The notes beneath the pieces are model-generated. The model did not search any database, was not told where the DNA came from, and was given only the letters and a program-made list of their open reading frames with translations. 64,000 nucleotides of DNA, taken from contig CAJNDS010000077.1 in NCBI GenBank assembly GCA_905221605.1, positions 148,057 through 212,056 on the forward strand, given 5' to 3'. This document shows positions 1 to 10,493 of the stretch, one piece after another; position 1 is the first letter of the stretch, and each line of letters begins with the position of its first letter. The stretch is from Symbiodinium natans (taxonomy: Eukaryota; Sar; Dinophyceae; Suessiales; Symbiodiniaceae). Both the position numbers and the translations under genes were made by a program.

Positions 1-66
1 CCTAAACCCCAAACCCTAAACCCTAAACCCTAAACCCTAAACCCTAAACCCTAAACCCTAAACCCG
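1..66. repeat. Chromosome-end telomere, CCCTAAA repeats
   Basis: About nine near-perfect CCCTAAA units open the window. The C-rich strand reads 5' to 3' inward, which is the orientation of a left chromosome end. The unit is the plant/alga type, also known from dinoflagellates. The tract is short, so the assembly may be truncated within the telomere. Confidence 0.9.
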
Positions 67-301
67 TGGACCCCCCGAAACCCTGAACTTTAGTAATCCT
101 AGTGCTGGGTTTAGGCTTTGGGCTGCTGTTTGAAGGCCGGAGCCGACACTCTAGGGTTTAAGGTTTTTGGGGTTTTGGGGTTCAGGGGTTCAGGGTTCAG
201 GGTTCAGGGTTTAGGGTTTAGGGTTTAGGGTTTGGGGTTAGGAGTTTTTGGATTTGGGGCCCCAACAATAGCTTGTCATGGGAATCTTGGGTTTCCTAGC
301 T

Positions 302-370
302 GCAGAACTCCACACGAAAGAACCTGCCAAGGAAGCACTTGAGCGGTTGAGGAGGTCGGGGATGGTCTAG
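302..370 (+). other. Exon-like shard ending in a stop
   Basis: Preceded by a splice-acceptor-like CTAGCTGCAG. It reads AELHTKEPAKEALERLRRSG, two more codons, then TAG. The amphipathic, charged peptide and the lack of internal stops suggest a terminal exon fragment. The protein is not recognised. Confidence 0.35.
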
Positions 371-690
371 AGAGTTTAGGATGTGGGCTTCAGGGCTTCA
401 TGTTTGGGATTTTGCTCGGGGTTTAGTAGCGTTTAGGGCTCAGGGGCCAAGGCATCACAAATCGGTGCCATGGCCTTCAAATGAAAATTGGGTTGAGGGT
501 TGAAGGTTCATAGGGGGAAGGCTCCAAAAACATCCACAGCCCTGAACACCCCAAGTCCTCAATCCAAATGTTCCCCTAAACCTTCAAATCCTCAACCCTA
601 AACCCTAAACCCGAATCCCTAGACCCTAAACCCTAAACCCACCCTAAGTCCCTAAGCCTCCCATCCAGCCTGTGAGAGCAACGCCCCCAC

Positions 691-1007
691 AAACCCTAAA
701 CCCTAAACCCTAAACCCTAAACCCTAAACCCTAAACCCTAAACCCTAAACCCTAAACCTAACCCTAAACCCTAAACCCTAAACCCTAAACCCTAAACCCT
801 AAACCCTAAACCCTAAACCCTAAACCCTAAACCCTAAACCCTAAACCCTAAACCCTAAACCCTAAACCCTAAACCCTAAACCCTAAACCCTAAACACTAA
901 AACCCTAAACCCTAAACCCTAAACCCTAAACCCTAAACCCTAAACCCTAAACCCTAAACCCTAAACCCTAAACCCTAAACCCAAACCCTAAACCCTAAAC
1001 CCTAAAC
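691..1007. repeat. Interstitial CCCTAAA array
   Basis: About 45 CCCTAAA units, with a few single-base variants near 757, 895 and 981. It is the longest telomere tract in the window. Across a spacer of about 80 bp it faces a TTTAGGG tract at 1089-1120, so the pair looks like a tiny fragment capped at both ends. Confidence 0.9.
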
Positions 1008-1133
1008 TGTGCAGGGCTGCTCAGCAGCGGCTGGTGGCTGAAGTGAAGCCCCTGGGAGCCGGAATTTCATAGGGTCCTTAAGGGAGGGGTTTAGGGTTTA
1101 GGGTTTAGGGTTTAGGGTTTATCATGGGGATTG

Positions 1134-1163
1134 GGGGGGGGTTTGGGGGGGGGGGGGGGGGGG
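1134..1163. repeat. Poly-G run
   Basis: A stretch of almost only G, interrupted once by TTT, directly after a TTTAGGG tract. Similar runs recur at 4976, 12003, 14869, 18380 and 21656. Confidence 0.8.
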
Positions 1164-1362
1164 TCTCAGGCCTGTGCCAAATAAGAGACAAGTAGCGAAT
1201 GAAACTTTGTTTTCTTTATTGCAAAGCAACTCGCAGCTAATGAGAGGGTATTAAGCATCGACATCTTAATAACGCAGTAATATCCGTTAATAGAGCCATA
1301 ACAACGGCTAATCTCGCCATATAAACTGCTAATAAGCTATATGTTCTGGGCTGTTCCAACCA

Positions 1363-1570
1363 CTTGTTTCTGAAAAATAAGCCAGCAATACAAGCTTATT
1401 AGGATGTTACTAACGTCGCTGCCGTTGCTGCAGAAAACAAAGCTTCCCAGAGTGCTCCCTTTGGTGCCCCGCACTGACACAGAGAGGACTCTCTTTTCTG
1501 CAGCACAGGCAGCGACGTTAGTAACATCCAAATAAGCTTGTACTGCTAGGTTATTTTTGAGAAACAAATT
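1363..1570. repeat. Long inverted repeat (foldback element)
   Basis: The left arm (about 1363-1438) and right arm (about 1495-1570) are reverse complements at roughly 85-90% over some 75 bp; both contain GATGTTACTAACGTCGCTGC or its complement. The loop of about 57 bp includes GCTCCCTTTGGTGCC. No protein-coding content is seen. It fits a non-autonomous foldback or MITE-like element in the unique stretch at 1160-1990. Confidence 0.75.
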
Positions 1571-2143
1571 AGCGTATTCCTACTAACAACCCCTATTTGG
1601 CCCTTATTTCCCTTATTTGTTGCTTATTTCCGCTTATGAACCTTCCTATTCACAGGAAGGCTTTTTCCAGCCCTTAATATACCTTATATTTGCCCTAACG
1701 TGCCTGTATTACACGATAATAATGCCTTATTTACACAGAGGCAGGCTGTCCCGTGTATTAGCGCTTAATAACCTCTCGAACCGCTCTGCAGCCAGTTTCA
1801 CACGGGAGATACAGCGCTGTTCCTCTGCACAAAAGCCGACAACTACGAACCGACTTGAGGCGATTCAAAGAGCAGCGCAGGAGGATCCATCGCGCTCTTG
1901 CAGCCGAAACAGCCACGAAAGCTTACCAAATATCACACTGGGGCCAGACCCCTCCCCGCAAGACCCCCCCCAATCCCCATGAGTTTAGGGTTTCGGGTTC
2001 AGGGGCGGTTCATGGGGCACCTTTTGGGGAAGCTGAGGGTTTTAGGGCTCTACAGTTCAGGGGGTTCAGGGGTTTAGGGGTGTGGGGTTAACCCGGCGGT
2101 TTCAGGGCTTTAGGTTCCGGGACATTTGATAGGAGCCTGAGGG

Positions 2144-2201
2144 CCCTAAACCCTAAACCCTAAACCCTAAACCCTAAACCCTAAACCCTAAACCCTAAAC
2201 C
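2144..2201. repeat. Interstitial CCCTAAA array
   Basis: Eight uninterrupted CCCTAAA units between two unique spacers. Confidence 0.9.
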
Positions 2202-2499
2202 TGAAAATTTCGCGACTTGCTTGAGGGGTTCGAGTCTCACAATGGAAGGGGCGTGGGCCTTGAACAAGAAAGGTGCAAGCCCTGCATCAGAGCCTAAGGA
2301 CGTAACCTTGGGGCAAGCTTGCAAGCCTTAAAGCGCCCCAAACCCTAACCCTAAACCATGAACCCTAAGCCCTAAACACCCCAAGCCTTAAAGCCCGTTA
2401 AGCCCCAAATCTCCACCTGAACCGTACGTTTAGGGTTTAGGGTTTAGGGTTTAGGGTTTTACGTTTAGGGTTTAGGGTTTAGGGTGTAGGGACTTCCCA

Positions 2500-2574
2500 A
2501 AGCACAGGGAGAAGCTGTCGGAGCTTGAAGGAAAGCTCGTGGAAAACGAGAGCCTTGGCCCAGGCAATTCATGG
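2500..2574 (+). other. Exon-like shard, coiled-coil-like
   Basis: An open frame reading KHREKLSELEGKLVENESLG lies between a TTTAGGG tract (2426-2485) and a degenerate one (2575-2605). The leucine spacing and alternating charge are typical of coiled coils. It looks like a piece of one exon. Confidence 0.4.
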
Positions 2575-2888
2575 TGTTTAGGGTTTGGTTTGGGGTTTGG
2601 GGTTTAGGTGTATGGTTTCGGCAGCAGGTTCTTGAAACGGTTGGGTGCCGTGTGTTTCGTGTATGGGCGGGGTTCTTACTGGAAGGCAAAGTTGCTGACC
2701 AAACAAAGGTCCAAAAAAGGACACCCACACAGGCCCCTCCGCAGGCTTCAAAACCACAAAAACAAGCCCGAAACGAAGCACGATGCCAAAAGGCGGCAAC
2801 CAAAAGATGCCCACCCCCCATCAGCAACAAAAAGCACGGCATAAGCCCTAAGCCCTCAACCCTAAACCGCACTTAGGGTTCAAGCCTA

Positions 2889-3050
2889 CACCCCCTAAAC
2901 CCTAAACCCCAAACCCCAAACCCCAAACCCTAAACCGTAAACCCTAAACCCTAAACCCTAAACCCTAAACCCCAAACCCCAAACCCCAAACCCCAAACCC
3001 TAAACCCTAAACCCTAGACCCTAGACCCTAAACCCTAAACCCTAAACCCA
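2889..3050. repeat. Interstitial CCCTAAA/CCCCAAA array
   Basis: About 23 units that alternate between canonical CCCTAAA and the variants CCCCAAA and CCCTAGA. Confidence 0.85.
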
Positions 3051-3057
3051 ACTTCCC

Positions 3058-3165
3058 TTACGGAAGCCTTTGAGGATCATTGCTTCCAAGCTCGACAAGA
3101 CCTTCGACATCAAGTCCGCACTCATTGAGAAGTCCGAGGCGGCATATGTCAGCTCTTTGGTCGGG
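3058..3165 (+). other. Exon-like shard between inverted telomere tracts
   Basis: Thirty-six codons without a stop and with mostly G/C third positions. The middle part reads ASKLDKTFDIKSALIEKSEA. A CCCTAAA array ends directly to the left and a TTTAGGG array starts directly to the right. The composition is that of a real exon, unlike the surroundings. The protein family is not recognised. Confidence 0.5.
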
Positions 3166-3241
3166 TTTAGGGTTTAGGGTTTAGGGTTTAGGGTTTAGGG
3201 TTTAGGGTTTAGGGTTTAGGGTTTAGGGTTTAGGGTTTAGG
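3163..3241. repeat. Interstitial TTTAGGG array
   Basis: Eleven perfect TTTAGGG units, opposite in orientation to the tract at 2889-3050. Confidence 0.9.
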
Positions 3242-3614
3242 CTACACCGGGTACAAGTTTGGAAGGACATGATAGAACCCTGCTTATCGCAAAGCTCGTT
3301 GAGGGAGGATGAGGGGAGGCGAGGGGAGGGGTGATGTGGGAACACTAAGGATTGGGTGTTGTATTGGGGCGCGGGCGGGATTAGTGTTCTCTGGGTTTAG
3401 GGTTTGCCGCTGTGGCTAGGAGTTTTGGGGTTTCGGGTCTAGGGATGCGCCAAGGGGTCCTGAGCCCTAAACCCTAAACTCTAAACCCTAAACCCTAAAT
3501 CCTAAACCCTAAACCCTAAACCCTAAACGTCGACATCTGAAGGCCTTTCTGAATGCCATGTTCGGGCTTGGCGGCTTGTAGCTGATAAGGTTTTTGGGTT
3601 CGGGTTTTTGATGA

Positions 3615-3717
3615 CTTAGTAGCTGAATGAGTACATTTTACCCTTTTTGGGATTCTATGTTCCCCTACAGAGCTGAAAGTGTACACTTTTTTGAGGCCTA
3701 TGACCTCAGCAACTAAG
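3615..3717. mobile_element. MITE family A, copy 1
   Basis: A 103 bp element with terminal inverted repeats CTTAGTAGCTGA and TCAGCAACTAAG. Inside are paired motifs GAGTACATTTTAC and GAAAGTGTACAC. The same body recurs at 9294, 17359 and 19672. It is too short to code for anything, so if mobile it would depend on a transposase elsewhere. Confidence 0.75.
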
Positions 3718-4603
3718 ATCAGGGCCTTTATCAAGCCCAACCCCTACACCCTAAACCCTGAACCCCAACCAAGCCTGCCAGCCCTAAGCAGTGAACCCTT
3801 AAGCCTTAAGAATGCTTGGGGGACATCCGGGAATCCGGGTTTGGGGTTTAGGGTTTAGGGTCCAGGTGGGAGCCCAGGACATTGAACTTCCTGAGCCTTG
3901 CAGGGGTTTAGGGTTTGAAGGTTTGAGCCTTTGAGGTGTAGGGATGGGTTCTTCGTGGTCCAAGCCGCTTCAGCGCATGCAGGCTTCACGTTTACGAGTT
4001 CTGTACCCCTACTTGAGGTCTTAAGTTCTTGTGGGGGCGGCACCCCCTGTAGACAATCAAAAAACCAAGACCAAGAACCTTTAACTCTACACCCCTGCGC
4101 CAGCCCTCGACCTTACCCCTGAAAAGCCTACACCCGAAACCCTACAACATGTGGGTTGGGTGTAGGATCGCTCGGGGTTTAGGGCTTAGGCCCAAGAAGG
4201 TGCCGACAGCGACGCTTTTCTTGTAGGGTTTCAGGTTCGGGCGGGGGGGGGGAGTTGTGTTCCGATGCTTCCGGAATGGCCGTATGTTTTTCCCTACACT
4301 TGGTTCTTGGTAGGGAGCTAGCGCACTACCCCAGAAAATCCCTTAAAAAGGGAGGGAGGGGGGGGGGGCCTGAAGGCACCGACTTCCTTCGAAGGCCTAC
4401 CGAGAGCTCGTAGGCAAGAACGCCCTTCATATTCGCTCCCGCAACCCGAAGCCTAGGATCTTTGGGGCCCTTGGGGGCGTTTTGGGGCGGCTAGGGGCTT
4501 AGGGAGTCTGTGGGTTTAGGGGCCCTTTCGGGGTCTTTCGGGGGCTTTGGCGGGTTGTGAGGGTTGAGGGTTGAGGGTTTTGAAGCCTCAAGCTTAGCGT
4601 TGT

Positions 4604-4660
4604 GGACAGGACGTCGCAGCGCAGGTCAAGTGCGCCGAAGTGGCCACACAGGAGCGGTTT
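4604..4660 (+). other. Exon-like shard
   Basis: Open frame GQDVAAQVKCAEVATQERF immediately before a TTTAGGG/TTCAGGG array. It is short and its origin is unknown. Confidence 0.3.
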
Positions 4661-4769
4661 CGGGTTTAGGGTTTAGGGTTAGGGAGGGTTTAGGGTTTAG
4701 GGTTTAGGGTTTAGGGTTCAGGGTTCAGGGTTCAGGGTTTAGGGTTCAGGGTTCAGGGTTCAGGGTTTA
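4656..4769. repeat. Interstitial TTTAGGG/TTCAGGG array
   Basis: About 16 units; the central part switches between TTTAGGG and the variant TTCAGGG. Confidence 0.85.
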
Positions 4770-4919
4770 GGGACCCGTGGCTTAGCGGCTGGGGTTCAGA
4801 GGGCCTGGAAGTCATCCTGAATGCCACTGCCCTGTACAACCCCGCTCAAAAGGCTTGAACCCCCCAAACAAAACCCTAAATAGATTGATTAATCCCCTCC
4901 TCCTAATATTTCATTGACG

Positions 4920-5011
4920 TCCCCCTAATATTAAATACCCCCCCCCCCCCCAATATACCACAATACAACTCTACTGGGGGGGGGGGGGGTGCTTAACATT
5001 AGGGGGGGGGG
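4920..5011. repeat. Poly-C / poly-G hairpin
   Basis: The left arm is CCCCCTAATATTAAATA followed by about 14 C. The right arm is about 14 G followed by TGCTTAACATTAGGGG. The arms pair over roughly 30 bp around a loop of about 25 bp. It lies in an unusually AT-rich, non-telomeric stretch. Confidence 0.65.
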
Positions 5012-5174
5012 TTAAAATTGGGGGGGAGGGAATTATGTATATGCGCATATGGGGGTTTACGATAAGAGGGCCCCCCCAAGATAGATTTACAAATAGTAGG
5101 ATTCCCTTATAGTAAGGACCCCAATAAGCTACCCCGAATTTCGGAAACCGCCATATGGGTGGTTTCCTAAGTCA

Positions 5175-5240
5175 GGGTCCTTTTTTGGGATACGCATTCT
5201 AAGGCGGTACCCTTTAGAAAGGGATCCCAAAAAGGGACCC
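5175..5240. repeat. Inverted repeat with 17 bp arms
   Basis: GGGTCCTTTTTTGGGAT at 5175-5191 pairs with ATCCCAAAAAGGGACCC at 5224-5240 with one mismatch. The function is unknown. Confidence 0.55.
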
Positions 5241-6339
5241 GAATTTAGAGAAAATCCATATACATGTATGCATGTTGATTTTTGTGTGACTTATACTCAC
5301 ATAGAATACTGCGCCGGGCCCATAGTTCGACCCACCGACATCTAGAAGTCCTTGCCCTTTACCGTGCGCCTGGAGGCCTCCTCCGGAACTTCAGTAGTAC
5401 TACATTTTAAACAAAGTATTAATTTCTCCGCCAGCAGGCGTAGTGAAAACGCCAGCCACTTCTCGGCACTCCGCTACTCCGCGCGAGTCTTCACTTTCTG
5501 AGTGAAAACCCACATGCGCCGTGGGTCGAAACTTTCGGCCCGGGGGGTGTATGTTTGCGTATACTTATGTTTGGGGTTTAGGGTTTGGGGCTGTTTTGTA
5601 CTTGTTGATATTTATTTGCCTTTATTGAAAGTGCACCCGGTCGGCAGAGCCAATACCAAGAATGGCCAGAACCGTTGTGTCAGGAACTGAAGGGTTTAGG
5701 GTCTGGGGTTTAGGGTTGAGGGTTGAGGGTTGAGGGTTTGGGGTCTAGGGCTCCGGTGGCCCTTTGGGGAAACTTTGGGTGTTCGAGGGCGTCACTTTCG
5801 GAAGGCTCGATTTCAACGTTAGCTAGTGTGGTTCAGTTCTTATCATCTTCAGAGCTTGGGAGGTTAAAAGGTTTGTGGGTTTGGGTTTATGGGTTTATGA
5901 GTGTGGGGTTGAGAGTTATGGAGGGCTGAGGGGGTCAGAGTTGTCCACAGGAGGTGCATGTCGCTTTGCGTGGTCTACTGCGCCAGCTGGACCAGGGGGG
6001 AGGGGGATGGGGGGTTGGGATCTTGGGAGATTTCAGGTGCAATTCATCCTGGACTGATGTTCGGGGTCTGACACCTAGGGACCCTTTATCCTACTGAAGG
6101 GCAGAAGTGCTTTTGCATCTTTTGCACACCTGCAGTAACTGAATGCTGATAGTGCGTGCCCACCCTTTTCTAGGGTGCCTGGACTCGGGACACGCGACAC
6201 AGCAATTCATTCCATCTACAATCAACGCTACAGTCAACACTGCCAAGATGCTGTAAAATCTAGCACCTTGCTGTCCTGGACATGAAGAAGCGAAAAAAAG
6301 CTGTCTTTCCTGTAAAAGCAGCACATGCTTGCTTAATGA

Positions 6340-6524
6340 CAGTCAACACTCGGTCAACACTACAGTCAACACTACAGCCAACACTGCTAAAATGCTGGAA
6401 AATCCAGCATGTTGCTGTTGTGGACATTGAGAAGCTAAAAAAACCTATATTCTTCTTGAAAACGAGTGAATTCCACGGGTGTTGGTAGGTAGTGTTGGCC
6501 CTAGTGTTGACTGAGTGTTGACTG
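6340..6524. repeat. Inverted repeat of CAGTCAACACT motifs
   Basis: The left arm starts CAGTCAACACTCGGTCAACA and the right arm ends with its near-exact complement. Outside the left arm, 6218-6300 is a diverged copy of the element's interior (6366-6440), so the element was partly duplicated in tandem. No coding content was recognised. Confidence 0.6.
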
Positions 6525-7034
6525 CTATGTTGCACGTATTTGAGGCACCTTGGGAGTGCAAAACTGCATCCCAGCAAAGTTAATGTCGCTGAAGCCACCG
6601 AAACGACTCAGAAGCCATGGCTAATCACTCACGCTCGTAGAAGATACACTGCAACACTCGCCGAAAGGGACTGTGGATGGACAAAATCTTGCACCGCATT
6701 TCCGAAAAGTCTTTTTGTGTCCCCCGTGCCCCCTTTTTTTAGCACTGGCTGTGAGAAGCTACTGGCCGGATCTGCTCCAATGGCCTCAATCTTGCACCGC
6801 TTAAGTGTCCTAGCCGCCAATGTTAAGCAGAGGGTGCGGGGCTTGATGCCTTACTCGTTTGAAGCACGCACGGACAGGTGGTGTAAGATATCGTCCATCC
6901 ACCGTACCACCCCTAATATCATACATGCATATTTAGAGGCCTACATAAACCTACATTAAGATGCTGCAACGCATATGTGCATCTGTACATGTGTATACAA
7001 ATATACACTTATCTTACACTACCTGAATACCTAC

Positions 7035-7148
7035 GACCCTGAACCCTAAACCCTAAACCCTAAACCCTAAACCCTAAACCCTAAACCCTAAACCCTAAAC
7101 CCTAAACCCTAAACCCTAAACCCTAAACCCTAAACCCTAAACCTAAAC
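7035..7148. repeat. Interstitial CCCTAAA array
   Basis: Sixteen near-perfect units, ending about 35 bp before a large minisatellite. Confidence 0.9.
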
Positions 7149-7181
7149 CTTTCTTACCTTGTATATTTAAACCCTATACAC

Positions 7182-8648
7182 ATTCGTGGCTAAGGGTCAT
7201 TTCTTCGTGGCTAAGGGTCATTTCTTCGTGGCTAAGGGTCATTTCTTCGTGGCTAAGGGTCATTTCTTAGTGGCTAAGGATCATTTCTTCGTGGCTAAGG
7301 GCAATTTCTTTGCTAAGGGCCATTTCTTCCCATTTCTTCGTCGCTAAGGGTTTCTTCGTGGCTAAGGGCCAGTTCTTCGTGGCAAAGGGTCATTTCCTTC
7401 GTGGCTAAGGGTCATTTCTCAGTGGCTAGGGGTCATTTCTTCGTGGCTAAGGGCAATTTCTTCGCTAAGGGCCGTTTCTTCGCCGCCAAGGGTCATTTCT
7501 TCGTGGCTAAGGGTCATTTCTTCGTCGCTAAGGGGCCATTTCTTCGTGGCTAAGGGTCATTTCCTTCGTGGCTAAGGGTCATTTCTTAGTGGCTAGGGGT
7601 CATTTCTTCGTGGCTACGGGTCATTTCCTTCGTGGCTAAGGGTCATTTCTTAGTGGCTAGGGGTCATTTCTTCGTGGCTAAGGACAATTTCTTCGCTGGG
7701 GGCCATTTCTTCGTCGCTAAGGGTCATTTCTTCGTGGCTAAGGGTCATTTCTTCGTCGCTAAGGGCCATTTCTTCGTGGCTAAGGGCCATTTCTTCGTGG
7801 CTAAGGGTCATTTCCTTCGTGGCTAAGGGTCATTTCCTTCGTGGCTAAGGGTCATTTCCTTCGTGGCTAAGGGTCATTTCTTCGTCGTGGCTAAGGGTCA
7901 TTTCTTCGTGGCTAAGGGTCATTTCTTCGTGGCTAAGGGTCATTTCTTCGTGGCTAAGGGTCATTTCTTCGTGGCTAAGGGTCATTTCCTTCGTGGCTAA
8001 GGGTCATTTCTTCGTGGCTAAGGGTCATTTCTTCGTGGCTAAGGGTCATTTCCTTCGTGGCTAAGGGTCATTTCTTCGTGGCTAAGGGTCATTTCCTTCG
8101 TGGCTAAGGGCAATTTCTTCGCTAAGGGCCATTTCTTCGTCGCTAAGGGTCATTTCTTCGTGGCTAAGGGTCATTTCTTTTCGCTAAGGGCCATTTCTTC
8201 GTGGCTAAGGGTCATTTCTTCGTGGCTAAGGGTCATTTCTTCGTGGCTAAGGGTCATTTCCTTCGTGGCTAAGGGTCATTTCCTTCGTGGCTAAGGGTCA
8301 TTTCCTTCGTGGCTAAGGGTCATTTCCTTCGTGGCTAAGGGTCATTTCTTCGTGGCTAAGGGTCATTTCTTCGTGGCTAAAGGTCATTTCCTTCGTGGCT
8401 AAGGGTCATTTCCTTCGTGGCTAAGGGTCATTTCCTTCGTGGCTAAGGGTCATTTCTTCGTCGCTAAGGGTCATTTCTTCGTGGCTAAGGGTCATTTCTT
8501 CGTGGCTAAGGGTCATTTCTTCGTGGCTAAGGGCCATTTCTTCGTGGCTAATGGTCATTTCCTTCGTGGCTAAGGGTCATTTCCTTCGTGGTTAAGGGTC
8601 ATTTCTTCGTGGCTAAGGGTCATTTCTTCTTGGCTAAGGGCCATTTCC
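7182..8648. repeat. 21-22 bp minisatellite
   Basis: About 68 tandem copies of GTGGCTAAGGGTCATTTCTTC and close variants, including a 22 bp form with TTTCCTTC and GTC in place of GTG. Because 21 is a multiple of three, short stretches read as the heptad VAKGHFF, but 22 bp units break the frame repeatedly. I treat the open frames as a by-product. Confidence 0.9.
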
Positions 8649-8951
8649 CGCGCCACTGGGCCTTGGGCTTTTAGGATTTAGGGCCACTGGCCTTGGGCTT
8701 TAGGTTTTAGGGCCTACTGGGCCTTGGGCTTTAGGATTTAGGGGGTAGCCTTGGGCTTCAGGATTTAGGGCCTACTGGATTTAGGGTTTACGAGTTTTTT
8801 GCTTAGTGGCGCGTTTGGGTCTTTTCATTTTGATTAAAGGAAATTAGGAAACCAATAAATTTTCTAATGTTATGGGATCCAATGAGTGGGTGGGTAGATT
8901 TTCAATCCCAGAGTAGCGAGCTTGACTAGCGAATGCTTGGACATGAGATGC

Positions 8952-9120
8952 TGAACCCGAAACCCGAAACCCGAAACCCTAAACCCTAAACCCTAAACCC
9001 TAAACCCTAAACCCTAAACCCTAAACCCTAAACCCTGAACCCTGAGCCCTGAACCCTAAACCCTAAACCCTAAACCCTAAACCCTAAACCCTAAACCCTA
9101 AACCCTAAACCCTAAACCCT
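8952..9120. repeat. Interstitial CCCTAAA array with CCCGAAA and CCCTGAA/CCCTGAG variants
   Basis: About 24 units, variant at the left end and in the middle, perfect over the last 60 bp up to an exon-like shard. Confidence 0.9.
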
Positions 9121-9122
9121 TG

Positions 9123-9200
9123 CCGACCTTCATCGGTCGCAAGGAGTCTCGTGGCGTAACGACCGGCGCTGCGATGCAGCAGCTGAGGCAAGGGACGTTT
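9123..9200 (+). other. Exon-like shard between inverted telomere tracts
   Basis: Open frame containing PTFIGRKESRGVTTGAAMQQ with G/C-rich third positions. CCCTAAA ends directly left of it and TTTAGGG-like sequence begins directly right. The family is unknown. Confidence 0.45.
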
Positions 9201-9293
9201 AGGGTTTTATTGGGGTTTGTAGGGCTTAGGGCTTAGGGCTTAGGGTTCAAGGTTTAGGGCTTCGGGCTTAGGGTTTAGGGTTTAGGGTTTAGG

Positions 9294-9402
9294 GTAGCTG
9301 AATGAGTACACTTTACACGTTTTGGGATACTATGATCCCCTATAGCCCCTATAGAGCTGAAAGTGTACACATATTTTGGGGCCTATGAACTCAGCAATTA
9401 AG
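9294..9402. mobile_element. MITE family A, copy 2
   Basis: Contains GTAGCTGAATGAGTACACTT at the left and CTCAGCAATTAAG at the right, with the same interior as copy 1 and a small internal duplication of CCCCTATAG. A TTTAGGG tract abuts the left end. Confidence 0.7.
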
Positions 9403-9940
9403 TCTTAGGGTTGAGTGAAGATGTAGGGTTTGTAGTCTTTAGGGGGGGGGTGGGGGTGGGCTTTGCAGTCTGTAGGCTTTGTAGCGTTTGAAAGGCTCGT
9501 CTGGTCTGTAGGGCGAGGTTCACGGTAATTGGTTTGGGCACTTGCGACCATTGCTTGCGGCCAGAAAGCCCATGAGGGACTCATTACGGGGGTGGTTCTG
9601 AGCTTGAGTATGGAAGCGCTTCGGTTCACCCTAAACCCTAAACCTTAAACCCTAAGCCCTAAGCCCTAAACCCTAATTAAACCCTAAACCCTAAACCCTT
9701 GAAGGGCTGCTGCCAGGTCTGCTGAGCAGCGAGCACAGCAAACTCAGAATAAGCCCGGGCCTCATAACCTGGCTCTTCCTGGTTCTCTTAGGGTTTAGGG
9801 TTTAGGAGTTAGGGTTTAGGGTTTAGGGTTTGGGGTTTAGGGTTTAGGGTTTTGGTACAGAATTTGTTGGTTCCATTGGGGTCAGGATGTGCAGGGCTTG
9901 GGGGATGGCAGGGCTCCCGAAGATTGCAGGGTAGCCCTTG

Positions 9941-9996
9941 TACTTGGAGGTTCATGGTACTTATGAACCAATTATTTCTGTACTTATAACCATGTT
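9941..9996. mobile_element. MITE family B, partial copy
   Basis: Starts with the family's terminal motif TACTTGGAGGTTCATGGTAC and continues into TTATGAACCAATTA. The right end is missing or degraded. Confidence 0.5.
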
Positions 9997-10084
9997 CAGG
10001 GGTTGGGGTTTGGGTTTGGGGTGGGCCAGGGTTTTGTGTTTAAAAGGTGTGGCTCGACCCTCCTTTTTGGCTCGTACCTCCTCC

Positions 10085-10235
10085 CCCCTGCTACTCCCCT
10101 GGTCCCCTTGGTCCCGTGGTCCCGTGGTCCCGTGGTCCCGTGGCGCTCTGGTCCTTTGGTCCCTTGGTCCTCTGGTTCCCTTGGTCCCGTGGTCCTCTGG
10201 TCTGCCCTGGTCCCGTGGTTCCCTTGGTCCCGCGG
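10085..10235. repeat. Short minisatellite TGGTCCCG
   Basis: Tandem 8-10 bp units of TGGTCCCGTGG and TGGTCCCTTGG. Several frames stay open through it on both strands, which is expected of such a repeat and not evidence of a gene. Confidence 0.75.
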
Positions 10236-10385
10236 TTCTCTGAAGCCCTGCAAAGCTTGTTTCAAAGCATATGAATCCATCCAAACCGCTTCAAAGCCCC
10301 AATCCCGTGCTTATTTGGCCGTGCTACTTGCGTCACAGCATATGATTCTCTTCCCTAAACCTTAAACCCGAAACCCCACCACCCC

Positions 10386-10493
10386 AGATCCGAAGCTGCT
10401 CGCAGTGATGCTTGCCACAGGCTCAAGGAGCATTCGGAAGCCTTCTTCGTCCATCGCATCCTCCAGGCCACCTTTCTCGGCTCTTGTGACAAG
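10386..10493 (+). other. Exon-like shard
   Basis: Thirty-six open codons containing SEAARSDACHRLKEHSEAFF with mostly C or G in third position. Telomere-like sequence flanks it on both sides. It reads like one internal exon; the protein is not recognised. Confidence 0.45.

Noticed and set aside
2225-2262. GGGGTTCGAGTCTCAC, similar to a tRNA B box
   Set aside because: No matching A box or cloverleaf can be drawn around it, so neither a tRNA gene nor a tRNA-derived SINE is supported.
7632-8294. VAKGHFF heptad-repeat proteins
   Set aside because: The 21 bp unit gives heptads only where no 22 bp unit intervenes; frames break every 50-65 codons.
7182-8648. CRISPR-like array
   Set aside because: Units are contiguous without spacers; it is a minisatellite in a nuclear chromosome.
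9938-10365. Overlapping open frames rich in Pro, Trp and Gly
   Set aside because: They follow the TGGTCCCG tandem repeat and are open on both strands at once.
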